Shown: in pieces, positions 16,804 through 24,989 of the stretch | How the letters are laid out: each line of letters starts with the position of its first letter | Numbering within the stretch: position 1 is the stretch's first letter | Assembly (NCBI GenBank): GCA_934462825.1 | Contig: CAKSIP010000007.1 | Location: forward strand, 1 to 50,625 | Direction: 5' to 3' | DNA: 50,625 nucleotides | From: an uncultured Eubacteriales bacterium | Lineage (GTDB): Bacteria > Bacillota > Clostridia > Oscillospirales > CAG-272 | Position numbers and translations under genes: made by a program | Notes under the pieces: generated by a model | The model's database searches: none | Told to the model about the DNA's origin: nothing | What the model saw: the letters and a program-made list of their open reading frames with translations, nothing else

Positions 16804-16905
16804 CCGCCGGGGGACAAGTCCCCCGGCGGGAGATTCCGACCGACGTGGAGGATAAGTCCCCCGGCGAGGAAACCCAATCAACGTGGGATTAAATCCCCGG
16901 CGGGA
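16804..16905. repeat. Hairpin and decaying repeats after recX
   Basis: CCGCCGGGGGAC/GTCCCCCGGCGG (16804-16829) is a perfect 12-bp stem with a 2-base loop. GTCCCCCGGCG and ATCCCCGGCGGGAG return about 43 bp later each, with CGACCGACGTGG/CAATCAACGTGG between. There is no T-run, so termination is uncertain. Confidence 0.7.
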
Positions 16906-16957
16906 GCCGTTCCGAAAAGCGAACCGAGCCATGTCACGGTAGAAAGGAAAGCACGTT

Positions 16958-17818
16958 TTGCCCATGCGTATGAATTTGAAAAAGCTCGTCAAATCCAAGT
17001 TCTTTATCATTACGCTGACCGTCGCCGTTGTGCTGACGGTTTTTCCTGCTGTGCTGGCGGCCATGGGGCGCACGGATCTTTTGCGAAGCGGCGTGCACGC
17101 CGTGGCCGCTCCGTTTCGCACCGTGGCGGTGTCGGCCGGCCGCGCCTTGAACGGCTTTACGGAATATTTTACCGCGTTTGACCGTCTGAAAGAAGAAAAT
17201 GAAAAGCTGCGCGCGCAGCTGGCCGAAATGGAAGGCTCTTTGGCGGCGGCGGAGGCGGCCAAAGCGGAAAACGAATGGCTTCGTTCCTTCCTTTTGTATT
17301 CGGCCGAAAACCCCGAAATGAAGAAAATCATGGCCGCGACCGTTGCGCGCGAGAGCGGCGATTATGTCACCGTTTTCACCGTGAACCGCGGCACGCGGGA
17401 CGGTGTGGCGCGGGGGATGCCGGTTGTTTCGTCCCAAGGCCTTGTCGGGTATGTCTGCGAGGTCGGGCGGAGCTATGCCAAAGTCCGCACCCTCGTGAGC
17501 CAGCAGACCGCCGTGGGCGCGTATTGTGCGCGCAGCGGCGCCTATGGCCTTTTGGAGGGCAATTACGGCGCGCTTTCGGGGGGGCTTTGCCGCCTGACCT
17601 TGGCGGAATCCACGGCCGACATTCAAGAAGGGGACGTCATTGTGACCTCGGGCGTAGGGAGCGTCTATCCGTTCGGTCTGTCTATCGGAACGGTTCGCCG
17701 TGTGAAGCGAAACACACACAATCGGACGCTGGTGGCCGAGGTGGAGCCGTTTGAACCGCTGACCTCGGTTCGCAATGTGCTGATTTTGGATCCGTGGGGA
17801 AGTGCCGATGCGTCATAA
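16958..17818 (+). CDS. mreC: Rod shape-determining protein MreC
   Basis: A 286-residue bitopic protein that organises the lateral cell-wall elongation machinery. It has one N-terminal membrane helix (about 16-36), a coiled coil (DRLKEENEKLRAQLAEME and on to about residue 110) and the MreC beta-barrel domain (NRGTRDGVARGMPVVSSQGL, IVTSGVGSVYPFGLSIGTV). Start: a TTG at 16958 sits 9 bases after AAAGGA; ATG 16964 is an alternative two codons in. No mreB precedes it here; mreD overlaps its end. Confidence 0.95.
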   Translation: MPMRMNLKKLVKSKFFIITLTVAVVLTVFPAVLAAMGRTDLLRSGVHAVAAPFRTVAVSAGRALNGFTEYFTAFDRLKEENEKLRAQLAEMEGSLAAAEAAKAENEWLRSFLLYSAENPEMKKIMAATVARESGDYVTVFTVNRGTRDGVARGMPVVSSQGLVGYVCEVGRSYAKVRTLVSQQTAVGAYCARSGAYGLLEGNYGALSGGLCRLTLAESTADIQEGDVIVTSGVGSVYPFGLSIGTVRRVKRNTHNRTLVAEVEPFEPLTSVRNVLILDPWGSADAS

Positions 17819-18593
17819 GGAAAACAGCCGACGTTCCCGCTTTTCCGTGCAGTCCGTGCAGAGAGCGCCGCGCCCGGCGGCACGCTCCGGGGCGTGGGAA
17901 AAGAGAGCGGGCACGGGAACAGGAACGGGAACAGGAACGGCAATAGGATCGGGATCGGGATCGGGAGCAAAAACAGGGAAGACCCTGTACCGCGCGGCGG
18001 GCGGACGGCAGATTGCAAGGCCGCTTCGCCGTGTCAGCGCGGAAAACGCCCCTTCGCAGGGGGCGTGGTGGCAGCTTGCGCTGGCCTATACGGCCTGCAC
18101 GGCGGCGGCCTTTTTTACCGCGATCGTTCAAACCGGATTTTTTATGGAATTTCGACCGTTTCACGCCTCTCCGGATTTGTGTCTTGCGCTTGTCGCGGCG
18201 ATCTTTTTGTTTTTCGGCGTGCGTCCGGCCGCAGTCACGGCGGTCGCCGGCGGATTCTTTCTGGATGCACTGTCGTCCGACGGCATTTCGCTCCGCATTT
18301 TCTTTTATCTTTTGGCTTTGGGCGCCTTTTGGTTTTTGCGGGAACGGCGCCGCCGCCCGATTTTTTTCACGTTTCTTTTGGACACGGCTGGCGCGGCCGC
18401 AGTGCACTTTTTTTTGATTTTGCTTAAGACGGCGGTGCTGGAGCCGATTCGGCTGTGGGACACGTTTCTGAAATTCTTTTTGCCCAATGTGCTTTGTACC
18501 GTCCTGTTTGCGCCATTGCCTTTTTTGCTGATTTGGCTGATTGCGGCGATCCGAAAGAAAAACCGGGGCGAGAACCCCATGCGCTCACGCTGA
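17808..18593 (+). CDS. mreD: Rod shape-determining protein MreD with extended N-terminus
   Basis: A 261-residue integral membrane protein. The C-terminal 170 residues hold five to six hydrophobic helices and MreD-type motifs (ASPDLCLALVAAIFLFFGVR, GGFFLDALSSDG). The first ~85 residues are an unusual cytoplasmic extension, Arg-rich with Gly-Thr and Gly-Ser runs encoded by a 6-bp repeat (GGAACA/GGATCG, about 17905-17970); ordinary MreD lacks this. ATG 17808 is preferred (GGGGA upstream) and overlaps mreC by 11 bp; GTG 17802 is possible. The last codons lie in a 95-bp repeat that recurs at 18786. Confidence 0.88.
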   Translation: MRHKENSRRSRFSVQSVQRAPRPAARSGAWEKRAGTGTGTGTGTAIGSGSGSGAKTGKTLYRAAGGRQIARPLRRVSAENAPSQGAWWQLALAYTACTAAAFFTAIVQTGFFMEFRPFHASPDLCLALVAAIFLFFGVRPAAVTAVAGGFFLDALSSDGISLRIFFYLLALGAFWFLRERRRRPIFFTFLLDTAGAAAVHFFLILLKTAVLEPIRLWDTFLKFFLPNVLCTVLFAPLPFLLIWLIAAIRKKNRGENPMRSR

Positions 18594-18880
18594 ACCCATT
18601 GCCCATGCCCGCACAGCGGGCAAGCGGGGCGGCAGAGAGCCACCCTTTTCCGTGAACCGGGACGCGCCGACCTCACAGCGGCACGGCGAGGCAGCGGTGT
18701 GAAGGGGCTACCCCCCATGCGCTCGCGCTGAATTTTGTGCCCATGACCTCACGGCGGCACGGCGAGGCCGCGGTGTGAAGGGGCTACCCCATGCGCTCGC
18801 GCTGAACCCATTGCCCATGCCCGCACAGCGGGCATAGCGGGGCGGCAGAGAGCCACCCTTTTCCGTGAACCGGAGCGCGC
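18579..18880. repeat. Duplicated 95-bp element after mreD
   Basis: A segment beginning CCCATGCGCTCACGCTGAAC and running through GCCCGCACAGCGGGC to GCCACCCTTTTCCGTGAACC is present at about 18579-18670 and again at about 18786-18880. A second element (CACGGCGAGGCAGCGGTGTG, then AAGGGGCTACCCC) is duplicated between them. The first copy supplies the mreD stop codon. No gene in 18594-19011. Confidence 0.85.
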
Positions 18881-19011
18881 CTTGCCGCGTGGGCGATTTT
18901 GCGCGCCAACGGAAGGTTCAGGGCAGCGCGGGTACAGCGGCCCAGCGGCCCAGCCGCACGGCGGCGACGCGCCGCATCCGCCGAATTTTTCAACACAAGT
19001 GGGAGCCTACG

Positions 19012-19506
19012 ATGGAATATATATCAGGGATTTGTTGCTTTACGGGACACCGCCGGATTCCCGACAGGGATATGATCCGGTTGCCGTCGCTGTTGGGCGA
19101 GATCATTGCCGAGCAGATCCGGCGCGGCGTCACGACCTTTCGCGCGGGCGGAGCCATCGGCTTTGATATGCTGGCGGCGCTGAAGGTGATTCATTTGCGC
19201 CAAACGCATCCGCAGATCCGGCTGGAGCTGTGCCTGCCCTGCACCGATCAGGCGGCGCGGTGGGACGCGAACAACCGGAGCTATTACGACTTCGTCCTGC
19301 AAAACAGCGACAAGGTGCGCTATGTACAGCAGTTTTATGCGCCGGGGTGTATGGCGGCGCGAAATCGGATGCTGGTTCAAGGGGCCGACGTTTGTGTGGC
19401 GTATTGCAGCGGCGGCGGCGGAACGGCGCAAACGTGCGGGTACGCGCTGACGCAAAAGCTGCAGCTGATCAATCTTTACGACATCCTGCGGGAAAGAGAT
19501 TCGTAA
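19012..19506 (+). CDS. SLOG-family protein (DUF1273/YpsA-like)
   Basis: A 164-residue Rossmann-like SLOG protein. Signature motifs are CCFTGHRRIP near the N-terminus, FRAGGAIGFDMLAA, LELCLPC and, for the nucleotide pocket, CSGGGGTAQTCGYA. SLOG proteins are thought to bind nucleotide-like ligands; the function of this subgroup is unknown. ATG 19012 has GGGAG upstream and gives the normal N-terminus; longer starts would add repeat-derived residues. The stop codon lies in the first unit of a 12-bp array. Confidence 0.88.
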   Translation: MEYISGICCFTGHRRIPDRDMIRLPSLLGEIIAEQIRRGVTTFRAGGAIGFDMLAALKVIHLRQTHPQIRLELCLPCTDQAARWDANNRSYYDFVLQNSDKVRYVQQFYAPGCMAARNRMLVQGADVCVAYCSGGGGTAQTCGYALTQKLQLINLYDILRERDS

Positions 19507-19650
19507 AGAATTTCGTAAAGAATTTCGTAAAGAATTTCGTAAAGAATTTCGTAAAGAATTTCGTAAAGAATTTCGTAAAGAGTTTCGTAAAGAGTTTCGT
19601 AAAGAGTTTCGTAAAGAGAGCGTAAAGAGTTTCGTAAAGAGAGCCGCAAA
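19500..19650. repeat. 12-bp tandem repeat (TTTCGTAAAGAA)
   Basis: About twelve units of TTTCGTAAAGAA, later TTTCGTAAAGAG, starting at the last codons of the SLOG gene. On the opposite strand it reads as LRNS or LYET runs. Confidence 0.95.
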
Positions 19651-19783
19651 GGGCGCCGTAAAAGGCTCCCTAAAAGGCGCACTTCCCCCCAAATTCGCCG
19701 TCGGATTGGGTTTTGCAAGCCTTTTCAAGCCGGGCGCGAGAAAATTTCCGAATCAAATCGCCGGGAAGGGCAAAGACGATCCT

Positions 19784-19824
19784 GCCGGGAAGGGTGTGAA
19801 AGCACCCCTCCCGGCTGTTTTTTT
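19784..19824 (+). terminator. Terminator after the SLOG gene
   Basis: GCCGGGAAGGGTG (19784-19796) pairs with CACCCCTCCCGGC (19803-19815) with one mismatch; TGTTTTTTTG follows. Confidence 0.9.
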
Positions 19825-20013
19825 GCCTTTTTTGCTTCTTTTCTTTCCCGAAGCGCATTCGCTTCGAAACGATCTGTCCGAAGAAAAACCGACCCAAGGG
19901 ATAGACAAAGCCGAAAGCGGGGCTTTGGAGCGCGGAGGGATGAATCGGGCGAAACATACAAAATATGTACAAAAAAATCGGAATATTCGTTAATATTCTA
20001 CATAAAAATGGGG

Positions 20014-20042
20014 TTGACTTCGACAAGAAAATGTGGCATAAT
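20014..20042 (+). promoter_or_regulatory. Sigma-A promoter upstream of the ABC exporter
   Basis: TTGACT (20014-20019), 17 bp, CATAAT (20037-20042). It implies a leader of about 345 nt that includes the 38-bp repeats at 20232. Confidence 0.65.
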
Positions 20043-20231
20043 TACATGACTTCCCGGACGGGTTCACGGAACGCACGGACCCCTCCGCAAAGCGCCAAAG
20101 AGCCGTTTCGCGCCTATGCCCGCGCCTATGCTCATACCTATGCCCACGCCCACGCGGCGCAGTTTGTGCGGCACGGAAAAGGGCGCGCGCCCTTGTGTCG
20201 CACGCTTGTACCGCCCCGGATCACCGCTCCC

Positions 20232-20307
20232 GCGCTTGAAATCACTGAGCATCCGGTTTGTTCAAAACCGCGCTTGAAATCACTGAGAATCCGGTTTGTT
20301 CAAAACC
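20232..20307. repeat. Two 38-bp direct repeats in the leader of the ABC gene
   Basis: GCGCTTGAAATCACTGAG followed by CATCCGGTTTGTTCAAAACC, then the same with one base changed, at 20232 and 20270. Each unit ends in GGTTTGTTCAAAACC, an imperfect palindrome. Confidence 0.9.
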
Positions 20308-20394
20308 ACGGTTAAAACTTTGCCCCTCGCTTTACAGAAACAATCCCTACCCAACGAAGTGACGCCGATAGGTTTACCAAAGAAAGGAATCGTT

Positions 20395-22701
20395 ATGCAG
20401 GAACTTCTAATCAACAAAAGGATAGCCCCCGAAATGGAGAGCAAGCTCACCGAGCTGCCTTCTTCCGACGAAACGCTGCTTTTTGCCATTGCAGGCGATC
20501 TGAATCTGAACTGCGAATATGGCAGCATGTACCTTGTCGTAACCAATCGGGCTTTTATCGTTTACGACGCGGACAAGGACGAAGTAACGTCCCGCACGGC
20601 TTTTTCCGAGGTTCGGGAATTTTCCGGAAAAAGAATGTACGGAAACGGCGTGATTCGCGCGGTTTTCAAAGACGATGCCCTCGGCGGGGAGGCCGATGCC
20701 GAAGAAAAAGCGCCCTGCCTGTTCCGTTATTCGCTGGCGCTCTCGTCCCTGTGCGATGCCGCCGTGTATTTCGCCAACAATGTTCTGGCCGGCGAATCCA
20801 TTGACGAGCAAATGGAAGCCGTGCATTCGGTGTACGAAAAACAGCTTTCCGTTTGCCCCAAGTGCGGCCGCACGTTGTCGGCCCCCGGCGTGCAGTGTAT
20901 CAACTGCCAAAGCAAAAAGAAAATTATCCACAAGCTGATGAAGTACATGAAGCCGGAGTTTCCCTCCCTTCTTTTGTCGCTGGTTGTTTCGGTGTTCACT
21001 ACGGCAATCGCGCTGCTTCCTCCGCTTCTCACAAAATCTCTCGTAGACGACATTTTGCCGCACAACGATATAACGCGCCTCGGCTACGTTGCCATTTTCC
21101 TGGTTTCGCTGCATATCGTGCGCTATGTGCTGGCCGCTTTCCGCGGCTACGTGCTCCGCAAAAGCGGGGACAGAATCGTGGCCTCCATCCGCGACGACGT
21201 CTATGAAAAAGCCCAGCGCCTGCCGATGCGCTTTTACGACAAAACCTCAACCGGTTCCGTCATTCACCGTATCAGCGGCGACTCGGCCACCCTGCAATCG
21301 TTTATGCTCCGCATTTCCCAGGAAGTGATCGTGCAGTTCTTTAAGCTGATCGGTATTATCATCATCATGCTCTGCATGGATCCCACCCTGACGCTGCTTT
21401 CCTTGATCCCCGTGCCGCTGGTTGTGATTTTTTCCCGCGTGTTCGGCAAGAAAATTTTGCCCTTCTATCGGAAAATCTGGCGCAAATGGTCGGCCGTGTC
21501 GTCCTTGCTGTCGGACACCATCCCGTGCGTGCGCGTGACAAAATCCTTCACCGGCGAGGAAAGAGCCACCGAGCGCTTCTGCAAGTACAATGACGAATGG
21601 TACAAGACCGACGCCAAGGCCGGCCTGATTCTGAACATTTTCCCCTCGGCCATTAACTGCCTGGTCGCCTGCGGCTCCGTCGTCATTTGGATTCTCGGCG
21701 GCAACATGGTCATTGACGCGCAAATCCACGGAATCGTCAATCCGCATATGACCGTCGGTCTGCTCGTTTCCTTCATTTCGTATGCCTCCATGTTCTACGA
21801 GCCGATCAACTTTTTCGCCAACCTCAACGACTCGTACCAAAACGCGCTGTCCTCGGCCGAGCGGATTTTCGATATTCTTGACGCAGAGCCGGAAAACGAT
21901 TTCGGAAAAGGCAACGTACTGCCCGAAATCAAGGGAAAAATCCGTTTTTCCAACGTGTCGTTTTCCTTCGACCGCTCGAAAAAGGTGCTGAAAAACATCA
22001 ATTTGACGATCGAACCGGGCGACATCGTGGGTATCGTCGGCACAACCGGATCGGGCAAATCCACGCTCGTGAACCTGTTGCTCCGCTATTACGACCACTA
22101 TCAGGGACACATTTATGTGGACGATGTGGATATTCGTAAAATAGATATGAAGTATTTCCGTTCGCAAATCGGCTATGTGCAGCAGGAGCCGCAGATGTTC
22201 CACGACACCATTTTCAACAACATCGCCTGCGGGGATCGCTCCTACACCGTGGAGGAAGTCCTGAAGGCGGCCGATATTGCCAATTCCCATGAGTTTATCA
22301 TCCGCCAGCCCGACGGCTATGATTCGGTGCTGGGCGAGCGGGGCGTGGGCCTGTCGGGCGGCGAACGCCAGCGGATTTCCATTGCCCGTGCCGTCCTGAA
22401 AAATCCGAGCATTCTTGTCTTTGACGAGGCTACGGCCTCGGTGGACTCCGAAACGGAGCATCAGATTCAAGGCGCTATCGAAAATCTGATCAGCGGACGG
22501 ACAACCATCATGATCGCACACCGTCTCTCGACGCTCAGCAAGGCCAATAAAATCGTTGTGGTGGACAACGGGGAGATCATCGAATGCGGCACGCCGGAGG
22601 ATTTGCTGGCCAAGAAGGGCAAGTACTACCGCCTTGTGGAAATTCAGTCGATGTCCGACAAGCTCAACGAAAGCAAGCGGCTTGAAAAATTCGATGGCTA
22701 A
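20395..22701 (+). CDS. ABC exporter with N-terminal PH-like/zinc-ribbon domain
   Basis: A 768-residue fused permease-ATPase. Residues 1-150 form a soluble domain (EYGSMYLVVTNRAFIVYDAD, PH-like in style). A zinc ribbon follows (CPKCGRTL..CINC, about 154-175), then six membrane helices (about 190-470) and an ATPase with Walker A GTTGSGKS (549-556), signature LSGGERQ (653-659) and Walker B ILVFDEATASVD. The immediately following gene encodes DUF1854. ABC genes of this layout paired with DUF1854 occur in cyanophycin-associated clusters of other bacteria; no cyanophycin synthetase is in this window, so the substrate is open. ATG 20395 has AGAAAGGA upstream. Confidence 0.9.
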   Translation: MQELLINKRIAPEMESKLTELPSSDETLLFAIAGDLNLNCEYGSMYLVVTNRAFIVYDADKDEVTSRTAFSEVREFSGKRMYGNGVIRAVFKDDALGGEADAEEKAPCLFRYSLALSSLCDAAVYFANNVLAGESIDEQMEAVHSVYEKQLSVCPKCGRTLSAPGVQCINCQSKKKIIHKLMKYMKPEFPSLLLSLVVSVFTTAIALLPPLLTKSLVDDILPHNDITRLGYVAIFLVSLHIVRYVLAAFRGYVLRKSGDRIVASIRDDVYEKAQRLPMRFYDKTSTGSVIHRISGDSATLQSFMLRISQEVIVQFFKLIGIIIIMLCMDPTLTLLSLIPVPLVVIFSRVFGKKILPFYRKIWRKWSAVSSLLSDTIPCVRVTKSFTGEERATERFCKYNDEWYKTDAKAGLILNIFPSAINCLVACGSVVIWILGGNMVIDAQIHGIVNPHMTVGLLVSFISYASMFYEPINFFANLNDSYQNALSSAERIFDILDAEPENDFGKGNVLPEIKGKIRFSNVSFSFDRSKKVLKNINLTIEPGDIVGIVGTTGSGKSTLVNLLLRYYDHYQGHIYVDDVDIRKIDMKYFRSQIGYVQQEPQMFHDTIFNNIACGDRSYTVEEVLKAADIANSHEFIIRQPDGYDSVLGERGVGLSGGERQRISIARAVLKNPSILVFDEATASVDSETEHQIQGAIENLISGRTTIMIAHRLSTLSKANKIVVVDNGEIIECGTPEDLLAKKGKYYRLVEIQSMSDKLNESKRLEKFDG

Positions 22702-22721
22702 TGGGGAAGGAGGAAAGTCCC

Positions 22722-23210
22722 ATGGAAAGATATTTTGTTGATGTCAAAACCGATCGTATCGTGCGCGACGACCTTTGTACCGTCCGGCTGGAAAAAGGCA
22801 ACGGGGAGATTTTGGAGCATTTGGAACCGAAGAGACTGTTTCCCTTTACCCGCCCCGACGAATACATCTCGCTGAAGGTGGACGACCGCGAGGAAGCGGC
22901 CATGGTGCGCCGGTTGTCGGACTTGTCGGAGGAATCGCAGACGGCGCTGCAGGAATGCTTTGCCGAAATTTACATGATCCCGAAAATTACCAAAGTGCTG
23001 GACGCCTCGGCCAAATCCGGCTCCGCCAATTGGACGGTGGAAACCGACCACGGCAAGGTGTCGTTCCGCGTCCGCAATATCAACAACGACATAAAAATGA
23101 TTTCGGGCGACCGGATGCTCATTCGGGACAGCAACGACAACCGTTATGAAATCCCCAACATGAGCCTTTTGGACGCGACCAGCAAAAAGAAGCTGTTCAC
23201 ATACACCTAA
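22722..23210 (+). CDS. DUF1854 family protein
   Basis: A 162-residue soluble protein matching the DUF1854 pattern: DLCTVRLEKGNGEI, LFPFTRPDEYISLKVDD, then a helical AEIYMIPKITKV and a terminal RDSNDNRYEIPNM. The ATG follows AAGGAGG (22707-22713) at an 8-base spacing, 20 bp past the ABC gene, so the pair is cotranscribed. DUF1854 is consistently found beside this ABC type and is probably an accessory of the exporter; molecular role unknown. Confidence 0.85.
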   Translation: MERYFVDVKTDRIVRDDLCTVRLEKGNGEILEHLEPKRLFPFTRPDEYISLKVDDREEAAMVRRLSDLSEESQTALQECFAEIYMIPKITKVLDASAKSGSANWTVETDHGKVSFRVRNINNDIKMISGDRMLIRDSNDNRYEIPNMSLLDATSKKKLFTYT

Positions 23211-23302
23211 GACCGCTTGCTGTTTTACAGCCATAACGTCGAAAGTCGAAAGCGGCAAAAAAGCCGGGCGACTGCCCGGAGGAAAGGAACCAAACCGGAT
23301 AT

Positions 23303-24031
23303 ATGAATCCCAATACGATTAAAATTGAAAACAAGGGCAAAACGCAGATCATCGCGCATCGCGGCGTCAGCGGCCTGGAGAAGGAAAACACCCACGCGGC
23401 ATTTGTGGCCGCCGGCAACCGCTCCTATTTCGGCATTGAATCCGATGTGCATCGGACGGCGGACGGCAAGTTCGTGATGATTCATGACGACGACACGGCG
23501 CGCGTGGCCATCGACAAGCTGCCGGTGGAGGAAACCACCTATGAAACCCTGCGTGCCTTGCGCCTGACGGACATGGACGGCAAACGGGGCCGGAGCGATT
23601 TGCGCATCCCCAGCCTTTCGGAATACGTGTCCATCTGCAAAAAGTACGGCAAAATCGGAGTGCTGGAGCTGAAAAATGCGTTTTCCGTGTCGGACATCCT
23701 CTCCATCTGCGAGGAGATCGACGCGCAGGATTACTTCAACTCCATGATTTTCATTTCCTTCTGCTATGACAACTTGGTTTTGCTGAAACGAAACCGCCCG
23801 GAAGCGGAAGCACAGTTTTTGACGGTCAGATTCACCGAGGACTTGGTGGAACGGTTGACCGAGTACGACCTGGGGCTGGATATTTACTATAAATACCTGA
23901 CCGCCGAAAACGTGGCGCTCTGCCACGAAAACGGGATATGCGTCAATTGCTGGACGGTGGATTCCGCCGAGGATGCCGCCATGCTGATCGGTTACGGCGT
24001 GGATTATATCACCAGCAACATTTTGGAGTGA
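23303..24031 (+). CDS. Glycerophosphodiester phosphodiesterase
   Basis: A 242-residue GDPD TIM barrel that hydrolyses glycerophosphodiesters to glycerol-3-phosphate and an alcohol. The catalytic HRG (IIAHRGVSGLEKENT), metal-binding IESDVHRTADG and the second His in VMIHDD are all present; INCWTVDSAEDA near the end is typical. No signal peptide, so cytoplasmic. GGAGGAAAGG precedes the start. It lies about 90 bp after the DUF1854 gene and may belong to the same transcript. Confidence 0.94.
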   Translation: MNPNTIKIENKGKTQIIAHRGVSGLEKENTHAAFVAAGNRSYFGIESDVHRTADGKFVMIHDDDTARVAIDKLPVEETTYETLRALRLTDMDGKRGRSDLRIPSLSEYVSICKKYGKIGVLELKNAFSVSDILSICEEIDAQDYFNSMIFISFCYDNLVLLKRNRPEAEAQFLTVRFTEDLVERLTEYDLGLDIYYKYLTAENVALCHENGICVNCWTVDSAEDAAMLIGYGVDYITSNILE

Positions 24032-24068
24032 GGCAAAAGCCAAAGGCAACGCAAAAAGCAAAAAGCGA

Positions 24069-24122
24069 AAATGCAAAAGTGCAAAAGTGCAAAAGTGCAA
24101 AAGTGCAAAAGCGCAAAAGTGC
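24069..24122. repeat. 8-bp tandem repeat (AAAAGTGC)
   Basis: Six units, one with AAAAGCGC, just upstream of the mscL promoter. Confidence 0.85.
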
Positions 24123-24140
24123 CAAAATGGTAAAAAATCC

Positions 24141-24169
24141 TTGCTTTTTCGTTGGAAATGCGATACAAT
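24141..24169 (+). promoter_or_regulatory. Sigma-A promoter for mscL
   Basis: TTGCTT (24141-24146), 17 bp, TACAAT (24164-24169), 70 bp before the start. Confidence 0.6.
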
Positions 24170-24238
24170 AAAAAAAGAAACCCGAAACAAAGAAAAAAGA
24201 GAAAAAAGAGAAGAAAAAGAAAGGATTGAAAGACAAAA

Positions 24239-24796
24239 ATGGCAAAAAAAGAACCTTTTTTTCAGGCATTTAAGAAATTCATTACCAGAGGCAACGTCAT
24301 TGATATGGCCGTCGGTGTGGTTATCGGCGGATCGTTCGGAAAGATTGTTTCCGGACTTGTCAATTACGTGATCAACCCCTTTGTGGGCTTGTTCGTCAAG
24401 AGCGGGGACATGGATTCCATCAAGACCGTCATTACAAGGGAAGTGACCGAAATTGTGGACGGCGTGGAAACGGTTGTCACGCCGGAGGTTGCCATTTTGT
24501 GGGGCAAGTGGTTCCAGACGATTCTCGATTTTCTGATCACCGCTTTCTGCATTTTTGTGGTGCTTCGCATTATCATGAGCGCGAAGGAAGCGATGGAAGC
24601 CGATAAGATTGCCGCCGCCGAAGCGAAGGCAAAAGCGGAAGCGGAAAAAGCCAAGGCCGAAAAAGAAGCGGCGGACGCTGCGGCCGCCGAAGCGGCAGCT
24701 GCCCTGGCAAAGCGGCAGGAGGAATTGGATCGCGCGATTTTGAACCAAGAAAAACTGCTTGGGGAAATCAAGACGCTTTTGGAGAAAAAGGGCTGA
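24239..24796 (+). CDS. mscL: Large-conductance mechanosensitive channel MscL
   Basis: A 185-residue channel that opens under membrane tension to release solutes on osmotic downshock. N-terminal amphipathic FFQAFKKFITRGNVIDMAVG, TM1 with GVVIGGSFGKIVSGLVNYVI, the periplasmic loop and TM2 (FLITAFCIFVVLRIIM) are canonical. The C-terminus is about 40 residues longer than typical, with an Ala/Lys/Glu coiled coil (about 118-165) before the usual TLLEKKG-like end. Confidence 0.95.
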   Translation: MAKKEPFFQAFKKFITRGNVIDMAVGVVIGGSFGKIVSGLVNYVINPFVGLFVKSGDMDSIKTVITREVTEIVDGVETVVTPEVAILWGKWFQTILDFLITAFCIFVVLRIIMSAKEAMEADKIAAAEAKAKAEAEKAKAEKEAADAAAAEAAAALAKRQEELDRAILNQEKLLGEIKTLLEKKG

Positions 24797-24820
24797 CGAG
24801 AAGCCCGTGTGCTTAAAAGG

Positions 24821-24855
24821 GGAGAGTAGTCATAACCACTCTCCTCTTTTCTTTA
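24821..24855 (+). terminator. Terminator after mscL
   Basis: GGAGAGT (24821-24827) and ACTCTCC (24838-24844), then TCTTTTCTTTATT. Confidence 0.8.
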
Positions 24856-24867
24856 TTCTCTGAAAAG

Positions 24868-24967
24868 GCCGCGCGCGATCAAAATCGCGCGCGATCAAAA
24901 CCGCGCGCGGCCAAAGCGAACCCCGCGGAGGAAATTTTTGTCGCCGAAACAGCGTTTCCCCGCGGGG
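24868..24967. terminator. Inverted repeats between convergent mscL and MBOAT genes
   Basis: GGCCGCGCGCG (24868-24878) pairs with CGCGCGCGGCC (24902-24912). CCCCGCGGAGGAAA (24921-24934) pairs with TTTCCCCGCGGGG (24955-24967) with a one-base bulge, followed on the plus strand by CTGTTTTATTT. Likely the shared terminator of the two converging units. Confidence 0.6.
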
Positions 24968-24989
24968 CTGTTTTATTTCCGAAAATCCG

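Noticed and set aside
20925..20933. TTATCCACA DnaA box inside the ABC gene
   Set aside because: Single coding-region match, expected by chance in a window of this size.
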